NCBI GenBank assembly: GCA_963702105.1
Contig: OY969712.1
Location: 2,232,001 to 2,296,000, forward strand
Length of the DNA: 64,000 nucleotides
From: ZC4RG20 sp963702105
GTDB lineage: Bacteria; Pseudomonadota; Gammaproteobacteria; Steroidobacterales; Rariloculaceae
Direction: 5' to 3'
Shown here piece after piece: positions 51,930 through 60,714 of this stretch. The notes under the pieces were generated by a model. It saw only the letters and a list, made by a program, of their open reading frames with translations, did no database searches and was not told where the DNA came from. Within the stretch, counting starts at the first letter, position 1. Each line of letters starts with the position of its first letter. Made by a program: the position numbers and the translations under genes.

Positions 51930-52701
51930 GTGGAGCTCAGCTGGTCGACGTTCGTGCTCGAGATCGTCAACTTCGTCGTGCTCGTCTGGATCCTCAAGCG
52001 GTTTCTCTATCGCCCGGTGCTCGAACGTCGTCGCCCGCCGGCGCGCCGCCATCGACAAGGAGATGGCCGACGCGGCCGCCCTCAAGAACGAAGCCGAAGC
52101 GCTGCGCGCGCGCTACGAGGGCCGCGTCGAGGAGTGGAACGCTGAGCGCCAGAAGGCGCAGGAGTCGCTGAACCAGGAGATCGAGGCCGAGAAGGCCAAG
52201 CGCCTCGAGGCCATGGGCGAGGCGCTCGAGCGCGAGCGCGCCAAAGCCGCGGCCGCCGCGGCGCGCCGGCAAGCCGACGCGGCCGAGCGCGTCGAGCGGG
52301 CCGCGCTCGAGCAGGCGGCCCGCTTTGCGGGGCGGCTGCTCGAGCACGCCGCCGGCCCCGATACCGAGCGCCGGCTCGCCGAGCTCGCCCTCGAGCAGCT
52401 CGCTTCCTTGCCCGAGGAACAGGCGGCGGAAATTAGAAGCGGCCTCGCCGCCGGGGCACCGGCCGCAGCGGCGCCGGCTGCCGGCGCGCCCGCCGTCGCG
52501 AGCGCCTACCCCCTCGACGCGGCGCTGCGCGAACGGCTCGCGGCCGCCGTCGCGACCCTGCTTGGCCGGCCGCCGGCATGCGAGTTCGTCGAAGACCCCT
52601 CGCTCGTCGCGGGACTGCGCATCACCGTCGGCCCCTGGGTGCTCGGCCTCAACGTCCGCGACGAGCTCGCGGGCTTCGCCCGCATCGCCAATGAGCGCTG
52701 A
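51930..52701 (+). CDS. atpF: N-ATPase subunit b with delta-like C terminus (apparent single-base frameshift)
   Basis: Two frames together make one b subunit. The first (GTG 51930, GAGGAG site) encodes the membrane anchor MELSWSTFVLEIVNFVVLVW ... FLYRPVL. The second continues NVVARRRAAIDKEMADAAALKNEAEAL, a long charged coiled coil. The shift is explained by one extra base near 52023 (ctcgaac for ctcaac). The C terminus (VEDPSLVAGLRITVG) resembles the delta-subunit end, which fits the absence of a separate delta gene in N-ATPase operons. The protein would be about 256 residues if repaired. As read, the gene is broken or contains a sequencing error. Confidence 0.85.
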
Positions 52702-54295
52702 CGCAGGCCCTTCCTCCCCGCGAAGCCCGCTCGCGGCGCGCGGCGCCTGGCTCGAGCGCTATGCCCCCGGGCTGCGCGTCGGTCAACGCGGCGCCGTCGT
52801 CTCGGTCGGCGACGGCATCGCCTGGGTCGCGGGGCTGCCGTCGGCCGCCATGGACGAGATCCTGGTCTTCGACGACGGCAGCCTCGGCATGGTCTTCGCC
52901 TTGACCGCCTCGCTGATCGGCGCCGTGCTGCTCACGGACACGGTCAGGCTCACGGCCGGCACGGGCGCCGAGCGCACGAGCCGGCCGCTCGAAGTGCCGA
53001 CGGGCGACGAGCTCATCGGCCGCGTGATCGACCCGCTCGGCAGGCCGCTCGACGGCGCCGAGCTGGCCGCCGACCTCGAGTCGCGCCCCGTCGAGCAGCC
53101 CTCCCCGCCCATCGTCGCGCGCGACTTCGTGACCCGTCCGCTCTACACGGGCATCAAGGTCATCGATACGATGATCCCGATCGGCCGCGGCCAGCGCCAA
53201 TTGCTCATCGGCGACGAGGGACTCGGCCGCAGCTCCCTCGCACTCGATACGATCCTGAGTCAGGGCCGCCGGCGCAACGTCGTCTGCGTTTACGTTTTCA
53301 TCGGTCAACGCCGCTCGATCGTCATCAACTCCATCGAAACGCTGCGCGAGCACGGCGCCATGGACTACACGACGGTCGTCGTCGCGGGCGCCGGCAGTCT
53401 GCCGGGCCTTCAGCACCTCGCGCCGTTCGCCGGCTGCGCGCTTGCCGAGCACTGGATGCACCGCGGCCACGACGTGCTCGTCGTCTACGACGACTTGTCC
53501 GCCCATGCGCGGACCTACCGCGAGCTCTCGCTGCTGCTGCGGCGGCCCCCCGGACGTGAGGCGTATCCAGGCGACATTTTCTCGGTGCACGCGCGCCTGC
53601 TCGAGCGCGCGACCTGTCTCAATGCGGCGCACGGCGGCGGCAGCCTCACGGCGCTGCCCATCGTCGAGACCGTGGAAGGCGAGATCGCCACCTATATTCC
53701 CACGAACCTCATCTCGATCACCGACGGCCAGGTGTTTCTCGAGCGCGGCCTGTTCTCGGCGGGCTTTCGCCCGGCCATCGACATCGCCCGCTCGGTCTCG
53801 CGCATCGGCGGGCAAGCCCAGCATCCGCGCATCAAGCAGGAGGCGGGCCGCATGAAGCTCGACTATCTGCAGTACCTCGACCTCGAAGTGTTCACGCGGT
53901 TCGGCGCCAAGCTCGAGGCCTCGATGGAAGCCGCGATCCGCCGGGGCCGGCTGCTGCGCGAGATCCTCAAGCAGGACCGCCTGCAGCCCGTCTCGCCCGA
54001 GTTCCAGCTCGCCTGGCTCATCGCCTTCAACGACAAGCTGCTCGACGGGCTGCCGCTCGAGGCCGTGCCCGCGGCCCTCGACGCCCTTGCGGCCGGCACG
54101 GCGGATTCCCCGCTCGGTCTCGACAGCGGCCGCGACGAATGGCGGGCCGCGGTCGAGCGCTGGCTCGCGGCGGCTGCGAGGAGCGCGGCCGAGCCGCCAT
54201 CCGCCGGGGCCGCCTGGGAGCCGCCGAGCGCGGCCGTTCAGAGCTCCCGGCCGCCGGCCCGCACGGGCTCCGATGCCGGGAACGGGACGCCATGA
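52691..54295 (+). CDS. atpA: N-ATPase alpha subunit
   Basis: 534 residues. Typical alpha features: SVGDGIAWVAGLP, GRVIDPLGRPLDG, YTGIKVIDTMIPIGRGQRQLLIG, VYVFIGQRRSIV, DVLVVYDDLSAHARTYRELSLLLRRPPGREAYPGD. The P-loop reads GDEGLGRSS, so the invariant Lys of GxxxxGKT/S is Arg180. The N-terminal part lacks the long membrane-binding helix of standard alpha subunits, as in other N-ATPases. The C-terminal tail is low-complexity. It overlaps atpF by 11 bp and atpG by 4 bp. Confidence 0.93.
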   Translation: MSADAGPSSPRSPLAARGAWLERYAPGLRVGQRGAVVSVGDGIAWVAGLPSAAMDEILVFDDGSLGMVFALTASLIGAVLLTDTVRLTAGTGAERTSRPLEVPTGDELIGRVIDPLGRPLDGAELAADLESRPVEQPSPPIVARDFVTRPLYTGIKVIDTMIPIGRGQRQLLIGDEGLGRSSLALDTILSQGRRRNVVCVYVFIGQRRSIVINSIETLREHGAMDYTTVVVAGAGSLPGLQHLAPFAGCALAEHWMHRGHDVLVVYDDLSAHARTYRELSLLLRRPPGREAYPGDIFSVHARLLERATCLNAAHGGGSLTALPIVETVEGEIATYIPTNLISITDGQVFLERGLFSAGFRPAIDIARSVSRIGGQAQHPRIKQEAGRMKLDYLQYLDLEVFTRFGAKLEASMEAAIRRGRLLREILKQDRLQPVSPEFQLAWLIAFNDKLLDGLPLEAVPAALDALAAGTADSPLGLDSGRDEWRAAVERWLAAAARSAAEPPSAGAAWEPPSAAVQSSRPPARTGSDAGNGTP

Positions 54296-55167
54296 GCCGG
54301 CGCCGCAACCTCGAGCGCCACCGGCGCAGCCTCGACGAGATCCGCGAAATCATGGATTCCATGAAGACGCTGGCCTATCTCGAGACGCACAAGATCGCGA
54401 AGCTGCTCGAGGCCCAGCGCGCCGTCGTGAGCCACATCGAGGCCGCCGCCGCGGACCTCGCCGCCTTCCACCCGGGTCTCGTCCCTTCGCCCGAGGGCCT
54501 TTCCTCGGCCATTCTCGTCGTCGGCTCCGAGCGCGGCTTCTGCGGCGACTTCAACCGCCGCCTGCTGCAGGAGCTCGCGGCGCTCGCCGCGCCCGGGGAC
54601 GCACTGCTGCTCGTGGTCGGCCGCAAGCTCGTGCCGTTGCTCGAGAAGGACCCGCGCGCCGCGGCGGCCTTCGAAGGGGCCGGCGTCTCGGAAGAAATCC
54701 CCGGCGTCATCGACCGCATCGTGACCGAGCTCCTCGGCCGCGGCGGCAGCGAGGGGAGCCTCGCGCTGACTGCTCTTTACCATACGGCCGAAGCCGAGAT
54801 TACGGCGGTGGCGCTGCTGCCGGCCTTCACTACGCGGGCGGCTCGCGCTTTCAGCCATGCGCCCGACCTCGACCTCGCGCCGCGAGAGCTCATGATCGCG
54901 TTGACCGACCAGTACCTTTTCGCCGCGCTGCAGGCGGTGCTGCACGACTCCCTCATGGCCGAGAACCGCCGCCGCGTCGCGCATCTGGAGGGCGCTGTGC
55001 GCCACCTCGACGAGGAAGCCGCGAAGCTCGCCCATCGGCACAATGCCCTGCGCCAGGAGGAGATCATCGAGGAGATCGAGGTCATCCTGCAAAGCGCCGC
55101 GGGCGTGGCGCAGCTCGCGGGCGCGGGGACCGAGGCGGACATGGAGGGGGGCGGCGGGGAGCTCTAA
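54292..55167 (+). CDS. atpG: N-ATPase gamma subunit
   Basis: 291 residues, the central rotor. N-terminal helix LDEIREIMDSMKTLAYLETHKIAKLL, the central LVVGSERGFCGDFNRRLL motif, and C-terminal helix ALRQEEIIEEIEVILQSAAG. The length and termini are those of N-ATPase gamma subunits. It ends the ATPase operon. Its ATG overlaps the atpA stop. Confidence 0.9.
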   Translation: MSRRRNLERHRRSLDEIREIMDSMKTLAYLETHKIAKLLEAQRAVVSHIEAAAADLAAFHPGLVPSPEGLSSAILVVGSERGFCGDFNRRLLQELAALAAPGDALLLVVGRKLVPLLEKDPRAAAAFEGAGVSEEIPGVIDRIVTELLGRGGSEGSLALTALYHTAEAEITAVALLPAFTTRAARAFSHAPDLDLAPRELMIALTDQYLFAALQAVLHDSLMAENRRRVAHLEGAVRHLDEEAAKLAHRHNALRQEEIIEEIEVILQSAAGVAQLAGAGTEADMEGGGGEL

Positions 55168-55179
55168 TGCGCCCGTCAA

Positions 55180-55223
55180 CGGAGGCGCCGGTCTTCGGAG
55201 GCGCCGGTCTTCGGAGGCGCCGG
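55180..55223. repeat. three tandem 16-bp repeats
   Basis: Units of cggaggcgccggtctt start at 55180 and 55196, with a partial third at 55212. Each contains the palindrome ggcgcc. They lie between atpG and the DUF2868 gene. Confidence 0.85.
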
Positions 55224-55290
55224 CAGAAAGGCACTTTTTTGCGCTTTGCCGCAGCAAACCGAAGCCCGGCCTTTTATCATTCATCGCGCC

Positions 55291-56859
55291 ATGGCTGAGG
55301 ACCCGTACAGCACGCTTTTCGTAGACGCCGTCGACATCCCCCTTTGGCTCGAGCACGACCGGGACACGCCCTACGCAGAACGCCTGCGTCGGGACCGCGA
55401 GATCGCGCGCGAGCTCGGGGAGCCGGCCGAGGCCGGAGCGGGGCGTGAGCTCGGCCGCGGCCGCGAGGCCGCGCGGCGCCGGGCCGCGCTCGTGCGCCGC
55501 TGGTGGAGCCGGGTCGGACGGGACGAGCCGCCGGGCCCCGGCCGGCGCCTCGAGGCCGCGCGCACCCTCGTGACCGGGGCCATGGCCTTCCTCGGGATCA
55601 TGAGCGGATCCGGTCTCGCGCTCGGCGCTTTTCGATACAACGGTTCCGAGCCCGTCAACGTCGTCAAGGTCCTGGCCCTGCTCGTCGGCATCCAATCGGT
55701 GCTGTTGCTGCTCACGCTCGTGCTGCTGCCCGGCCGTATCCCCGGGCTCAAGGGCCTGCAGGACGCCATCGCCTCGATCAACCCCGGCGCGCTGGCCGCG
55801 GCAGTCTTTCGGCGGCTCGCCCGCCCGCAGCCGAACCTGGCGCCGCTGTTCGGCTGGCATCCGGGCCGCGCGACGGCCGCCGGGCGCTTTGCGAAATGGC
55901 AGTTGCTGCGCTGGGCGCAGGTCGCCGCCGTGGCCTTCAATTGTGCGGCGCTCGCGACCGCCGCCGTGCTCATCACGTTCACGGACCTCGCCTTCGGCTG
56001 GAGCACGACGCTCGCGGCGAACCCCGAGACGGTCGCGCGCATCGTGCACACGGCCGCATGGCCGTGGCATGCCCTCGTCCCGAGCGCCGTCCCCGACCTC
56101 GAGCTCGTCGCGCGCTCGCAGTTTTTTCGTCTGCAGCACGGCGCGGGCTTCAGCGCGGCGGCTTCGCGGGAGCTCGCGGGCTGGTGGTCCTTCACGATCC
56201 TCGCGATCGCGACGTACGGCTTGCTGCCACGCGCGCTGCTCCTCGCCTTTGCGGGTCTGCGCCTCAAGGGTGCCGAGCGGGCCCTGCTGCTCGACGACAC
56301 GCGCGTCGCGGCCCTCGTCGAGCGCATGACCGCGCCCGAGGTGGAGACCGCCTCACCCGAGCCCGAGCCGCCCGCTTTCGAGCCGCCGCCGCTCGCGGGC
56401 CGGCGCCCTGCGCAGTTCCCCGGCGGCGCTGCGGCCGGAGCCGAAGGCGCCGCACGGGCCGCGCCGGTCGGGACGGCCGTCGGCGTGATCTGGAGCCACG
56501 GCCTCGCGCCCGGCGACGCCGGGCCGTACGCCGAGCGGCGGCTCGGCTTACGGTTGACCGAGCTCATCGAAGCCGGCGGCGCCCGCGACCTCTCGCAGGA
56601 CCGCGCGGCGCTCGAGGCGATCGCGGCGGCGGGACAGCGCACCGTCGTGATCTTCACGCCGGCCTGGGAGCCGCCGCTGCTCGAGTTTCTGGACTTCGTG
56701 GCCGCGCTGCGGCGCGAGCTCGGCCCCGCCTCCGCGGTGCTCGTCACGCCCGTCGCCGAAGACGAGCGCTGTGTGACCGAGGTCGAGACCGACATCTGGG
56801 GCCGCGCGCTCGGGCGCCTCTCCGATCCGCAGGTCTACCTCGAGGTCGGCGCCGCATGA
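55291..56859 (+). CDS. DUF2868 membrane protein
   Basis: About 522 residues. Charged N terminus, then transmembrane segments (LVTGAMAFLGIMSGSGLALGAF, VLALLVGIQSVLLLLTLVLLPG, VAAVAFNCAALATAAVLITFTDLAFGWS, SFTILAIATYGLLPRALLLAF), a Pro/Glu-rich linker, and a soluble C-terminal domain (VVIFTPAWEPPLLEFLDFVAALRREL). The layout and its position before a DUF3482 GTPase match DUF2868 proteins. Function unknown. ATG 55291 chosen; the stop overlaps the next ATG (ATGA). Confidence 0.85.
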   Translation: MAEDPYSTLFVDAVDIPLWLEHDRDTPYAERLRRDREIARELGEPAEAGAGRELGRGREAARRRAALVRRWWSRVGRDEPPGPGRRLEAARTLVTGAMAFLGIMSGSGLALGAFRYNGSEPVNVVKVLALLVGIQSVLLLLTLVLLPGRIPGLKGLQDAIASINPGALAAAVFRRLARPQPNLAPLFGWHPGRATAAGRFAKWQLLRWAQVAAVAFNCAALATAAVLITFTDLAFGWSTTLAANPETVARIVHTAAWPWHALVPSAVPDLELVARSQFFRLQHGAGFSAAASRELAGWWSFTILAIATYGLLPRALLLAFAGLRLKGAERALLLDDTRVAALVERMTAPEVETASPEPEPPAFEPPPLAGRRPAQFPGGAAAGAEGAARAAPVGTAVGVIWSHGLAPGDAGPYAERRLGLRLTELIEAGGARDLSQDRAALEAIAAAGQRTVVIFTPAWEPPLLEFLDFVAALRRELGPASAVLVTPVAEDERCVTEVETDIWGRALGRLSDPQVYLEVGAA

Positions 56860-58241
56860 GCTGGCCGCGCTTCGCCATTGTCGGCCACCCGAACAAGGGC
56901 AAGAGCAGCATCGTCGCGACGCTGGCGGAGGACGACGCGGTGCCGATCTCCCCGCAGCCCGGCACCACGATGCGCGCCCGCACGTACCCCATGCGCCTCG
57001 ACGGCGAAATCCTCTACGAGCTCGTGGACACGCCCGGGTTCCAGCGCGCGCGCGAGCTCCTGGCGTGGCTCAAGTCGCGGGACCGCGGCGCCGGCGCACG
57101 GGCCGAGGTCGTACGCGAGTTCCTCGCCGAGCACGCCGACGACCCGCGCTTCCACGACGAGCGCGAGCTGCTGCAGCCCATCGTCGACGGGGCCGGCATT
57201 CTCTACGTCGTGGATGGCAGCCGGCCCTACGGGCGCCAGTACGAGGCCGAGATGGAGATCCTGCGCTGGACGGGACGGCCGCGCATGGCGCTCATCAACC
57301 TCATTGCGGCCGGCAACCACGTCGAGGAATGGCGGGCCGCGCTGACGCAGTACTTCTCGATCGTGCGCATCTTCGACGCCATGCGCGCCGACTTCGCGAA
57401 GCGCATCGAGCTGCTGCGCGCCTTCGGCGCCATCGACGAGGATTGGGCCGAACAGCTGAACCGCGCGGCCGATGCGCTCGTGGCCGAGCGCGCGCGGCGC
57501 AAGACGCGCGCGGCCGGCGTCGTCGCCGAGCTGCTCGACGACGTGCTGACGCTCACCGTCACCGTGCCGCTGCCCGGCGGCGAGCGCGACGCCGCCGTCG
57601 AGGAAAAGGCCCGGGCGCGGCTGCGCGACTCCGTACGCAAGCACGAGCGCCGCGCGCAGCGCGCCGTGCAGGAGATCTATCGGCATCAGGGGCTCGCTTC
57701 CCAGGAGGCCGGCTCGGCGTTTTTGACCGAGGACGTCTTCTCCGAGCGCAGCTTCAGTGTCTTCGGCCTTTCTACGACGCAGCTGGCGCTGACGGGGGCG
57801 GCCTCGGGGGCGCTCGCGGGGAGCCTCGTCGACGCGGCGCTCGGGGGCGCCTCATTGCTGCTCGGCGCCGGCATCGGCGCGGCCCTCGGCGCGGCCGGCG
57901 CGCTCGCCGGCGCGAATCGCCTCGCGAAGGTGCAGGTCCTCGGCCAGCCGCTCGGCGGCTTCGAGCTGCGCGTCGGCCCGATCACCGATCCGAACCTGCC
58001 CTGGGTCCTGCTCGGCCGCGCCCTGCTGCACCTGAAGCTCGTGGCCGAGCGCAACCACGCGCGTCGCGAGGAGCTCGTCATCGACGCCGAGACCGGGGCG
58101 CACCTTGCGGACACCATCGAAGCCGGGGCCCGCCGTAGGCTCGAGGGCCTGTTTCGGAGCCTGCGCAGCGAGCGCGGGCTCGACCCGAGCCGCCGCGCCG
58201 CGCTCGTGCACGAGATCGAACGGCTCGTCGAGACGCCCTGA
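56856..58241 (+). CDS. Era/TrmE-like GTPase with DUF3482
   Basis: 461 residues. N-terminal G domain: G1 GHPNKGKSS (residues 10-18), G2 Thr in PQPGTTMRA, G3 DTPGF; a clear NKxD G4 motif is not seen (LINLIAAGNH instead). The C-terminal DUF3482 half has hydrophobic Gly/Ala-rich segments (ALTGAASGALAGSLVDAALGG, SLLLGAGIGAALGAAGALAG) that probably sit in the membrane. It is translationally coupled to DUF2868, and the pair recurs in many gammaproteobacteria. The cellular role is unknown. Confidence 0.87.
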   Translation: MSWPRFAIVGHPNKGKSSIVATLAEDDAVPISPQPGTTMRARTYPMRLDGEILYELVDTPGFQRARELLAWLKSRDRGAGARAEVVREFLAEHADDPRFHDERELLQPIVDGAGILYVVDGSRPYGRQYEAEMEILRWTGRPRMALINLIAAGNHVEEWRAALTQYFSIVRIFDAMRADFAKRIELLRAFGAIDEDWAEQLNRAADALVAERARRKTRAAGVVAELLDDVLTLTVTVPLPGGERDAAVEEKARARLRDSVRKHERRAQRAVQEIYRHQGLASQEAGSAFLTEDVFSERSFSVFGLSTTQLALTGAASGALAGSLVDAALGGASLLLGAGIGAALGAAGALAGANRLAKVQVLGQPLGGFELRVGPITDPNLPWVLLGRALLHLKLVAERNHARREELVIDAETGAHLADTIEAGARRRLEGLFRSLRSERGLDPSRRAALVHEIERLVETP

Positions 58242-58322
58242 GTCTCGCGCACCCGAAGGCGCGTGACACAAGCGCGCCCGATCGCGTACATTCACGCCCT
58301 TTCCCACCTGTATACTGTGCCG

Positions 58323-59882
58323 ATGCCCGAAATCACGCCCGCGACCCTCAAAGAGCACCTCGACAAGCTCGTCGCCCACCTCGAGCTGGAACACCCTGAT
58401 CTCGTCAACGTCGTGCGCAGCTTCCGCGGCCTCGACAAGCTCGCGTACCGCCTCGGCCTGCTCGACAGGAACGAGTCCTACGCCAAGAAAGTGACATGGT
58501 GGCCGCTGATCTCCGTCCTCGGCACGTACTCGTCGGGCAAATCGACGTTCATCAACCAGTTGCTCGGGCAGAAGCTGCAGTCCACCGGCAGCCAGGCCGT
58601 AGACGACAAATTCACGGTCATCTGCTACGGGCGGGGCGCGGAGCCGCAGGTGCTGCCGGCGCTCGCGCTCGACAGCGACCCGCGCTTTCCGTTCTACAAC
58701 TTCAGTCATCAGATCGAAGCCGTAGCCCGCGGCGAAGGCGAGCGGCTCGATACGTACCTGCAGCTCAAGACCTGCAACAGCCCCGAGATCCGCGGCAAGA
58801 TCCTCATCGACTCCCCGGGCTTCGACGCCGACGCCCAGCGCACCGAGACGCTGAAGATCACGAACCACATCATCGATCTCTCCGATCTCGTGCTCGTGTT
58901 CTTCGACGCGCGCCATCCCGAGCCCGGCGCGATGCGCGACACGCTCGAGTACCTCGTTGCGGGGACGTTGAAACGGCCGGACTTCAACAAGTTCCTGCAC
59001 ATTCTGAATCAGATCGACAACGCGGCGCGCGAGGACAACCCCGAGGAGGTCTTCGCGGCCTGGCAGCGCGCCCTCGCGAACGCAGGTCTCACGGCCGGGC
59101 GGTATTACCGGATCTACGACCCGGCCTCGGCGATCACGATCGAGGATCCGAACATGCGGGCACGCTTCGAGGCGAAGCGCGATTCGGACATGCAGGAAAT
59201 TCTCGCGCGCATCCGCCGGCTCGAGGTCGAACGTGCGTACCGCGTCGTCGGCATGCTCGATCAGACGACGGCGCGCATCCGCGACGAGTTCGTGCCGCGG
59301 ATCGAAGCCGCGAACCGGCTCTGGCGCAAGCGCGTCTGGCGCTTCAACGCAATCGCGCTGCTCGTGCTCGCGGCCGTGGTCCTCGGCATCAGCCTCTGGC
59401 GCGGCTGGTGGCAGGGGCTGACCTTCGTGCCGCCGTGGCAGAACGCAGGTCTCGGGCCTCGCATCCTGTTCTGGATCGGCGTGGCCGTGCTCGTGGCCAT
59501 CGCCGCGTTGCTGCACCGCTTCTCGCGGCGGCGCACGACACGCAGGCTGGCCGCGGAGATCGGCGCGGACGCGACGCTCGGCATGTATGCCGAGGAGGTC
59601 GAGAAAGCCTTCCTCAAGAACGCCCGGTCCTGGGTGCGGCCGTATTTCGTCGTCAAGCCCCTGGGCTGGGGCCGGCGCGCCCGCAAGAAGGTCGATCGAA
59701 TCCTCGCCGAAGCGGATCGCGCCATCCAGGCGCTCAACGACCGCTACGCAAACCCCTCCGGCGACGGTACGGCACGGCCGGCAGGCGCACCGACGGCCCC
59801 GGCCCAGCCGGCGTCGGCGCCGGAATCGCCGCCCGCGAGCAGCACGGGCAGCGCCGCCGGGGCCCGGCAAGCCAGAGCCTGA
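58323..59882 (+). CDS. dynamin-like GTPase, membrane-anchored
   Basis: About 519 residues. The G1 motif is GTYSSGKSTF (residues 67-76), followed by G3 DSPGF in LIDSPGFDADAQRTE. LNQID suits the G4 (N/T)(K/Q)xD position. Two transmembrane helices lie near residues 345-400 (FNAIALLVLAAVVLGISLW, ILFWIGVAVLVAIAALLH), then a helical tail and a low-complexity Ala/Pro end. The fold resembles bacterial dynamin-family proteins that act on membranes, but the target is unknown. ATG 58323 chosen; a TATACT just upstream may be a -10 box. Confidence 0.85.
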   Translation: MPEITPATLKEHLDKLVAHLELEHPDLVNVVRSFRGLDKLAYRLGLLDRNESYAKKVTWWPLISVLGTYSSGKSTFINQLLGQKLQSTGSQAVDDKFTVICYGRGAEPQVLPALALDSDPRFPFYNFSHQIEAVARGEGERLDTYLQLKTCNSPEIRGKILIDSPGFDADAQRTETLKITNHIIDLSDLVLVFFDARHPEPGAMRDTLEYLVAGTLKRPDFNKFLHILNQIDNAAREDNPEEVFAAWQRALANAGLTAGRYYRIYDPASAITIEDPNMRARFEAKRDSDMQEILARIRRLEVERAYRVVGMLDQTTARIRDEFVPRIEAANRLWRKRVWRFNAIALLVLAAVVLGISLWRGWWQGLTFVPPWQNAGLGPRILFWIGVAVLVAIAALLHRFSRRRTTRRLAAEIGADATLGMYAEEVEKAFLKNARSWVRPYFVVKPLGWGRRARKKVDRILAEADRAIQALNDRYANPSGDGTARPAGAPTAPAQPASAPESPPASSTGSAAGARQARA

Positions 59883-60002
59883 GCGCTCCGGCCGGGCGCC
59901 GCGCCGCTCGGCCACCCCATCCGCAGGAGCCCGAGCGTCGGCGCCGCCGGACCCGCGGTATGATGGCGGTGGCGAGTATTCGTCTTTTGGGGGAGAGCCG
60001 TC

Positions 60003-60599
60003 ATGAGAAGCAGCGCCGCAGCGTTCGTCGCGACCGCCGCCCTGGGCGTCACGTTCTCGCCGCCCGGCCTGGCCGATGACGAAAAGACCCAGGACTGCAT
60101 TCAGCTGAACTCGGTGAATCGAACGGACGTCGTCAGCGATTACTCGATCGTCTTCTACATGCGCGACGGGCGAATCCTTCTGAATTCCATGCCCAACCGC
60201 TGCCCGCAGCTCGGGCACGAGAAGCGCTTCATGTACACCGTGCCGCAGGGGCGCCTGTGCCGCTCGGACGCGATCACGGTGCTCACCGACTTCGGGTTCG
60301 GCCTGGACCGAGGTGCGACGTGCATACTCAGCCAATTCACGCCGATCTCGAAAGCCGCCGCCGCCGCGCTGAAGGCGGACGGAGACGACCCGCGGCGCGG
60401 CTCACGCGTGACCTCGAAGATCATCGACAAGGGCAAACCGCACGAAGAGAGCCAGGACAGCGGCAAGGGCGGCGACGCCTCGGCGACCGCAGGGGCCGCG
60501 GGGGCTTCGACGGCCGCGGGCGCCGCGAGCGCGGACGATGCCGCCCAGGGCGCCGACGACACTCAGGGCCGCAGCCGCAAGCGACGCAGGGACCGCTGA
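60003..60599 (+). CDS. exported hypothetical protein (DUF6491-like)
   Basis: 198 residues. Signal peptide (MRSSAAAFVATAALGVTFSPPGLA), a Cys-containing N-terminal half (DCIQLNSVNRTDVVSDYSIVFYMRDGRILLNSMPNRCPQL, GRLCRSDAITVLTDFG), and a low-complexity Ala/Asp C terminus ending in basic residues. The pattern of short strands with a Cys pair recalls the DUF6491 group, but this is a guess. Function unknown. Confidence 0.7.
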   Translation: MRSSAAAFVATAALGVTFSPPGLADDEKTQDCIQLNSVNRTDVVSDYSIVFYMRDGRILLNSMPNRCPQLGHEKRFMYTVPQGRLCRSDAITVLTDFGFGLDRGATCILSQFTPISKAAAAALKADGDDPRRGSRVTSKIIDKGKPHEESQDSGKGGDASATAGAAGASTAAGAASADDAAQGADDTQGRSRKRRRDR

Positions 60600-60714
60600 G
60601 CTGCGCGCCGCCGCGGGCGCGTTCATTCGCCGCTTCGTTCGGCGGTCGCCCGCGTGCGCGATCGAGCAGTAGAATCGGGCGACAACAACGAATTCCGCAA
60701 ATGGGGGAGCACTT

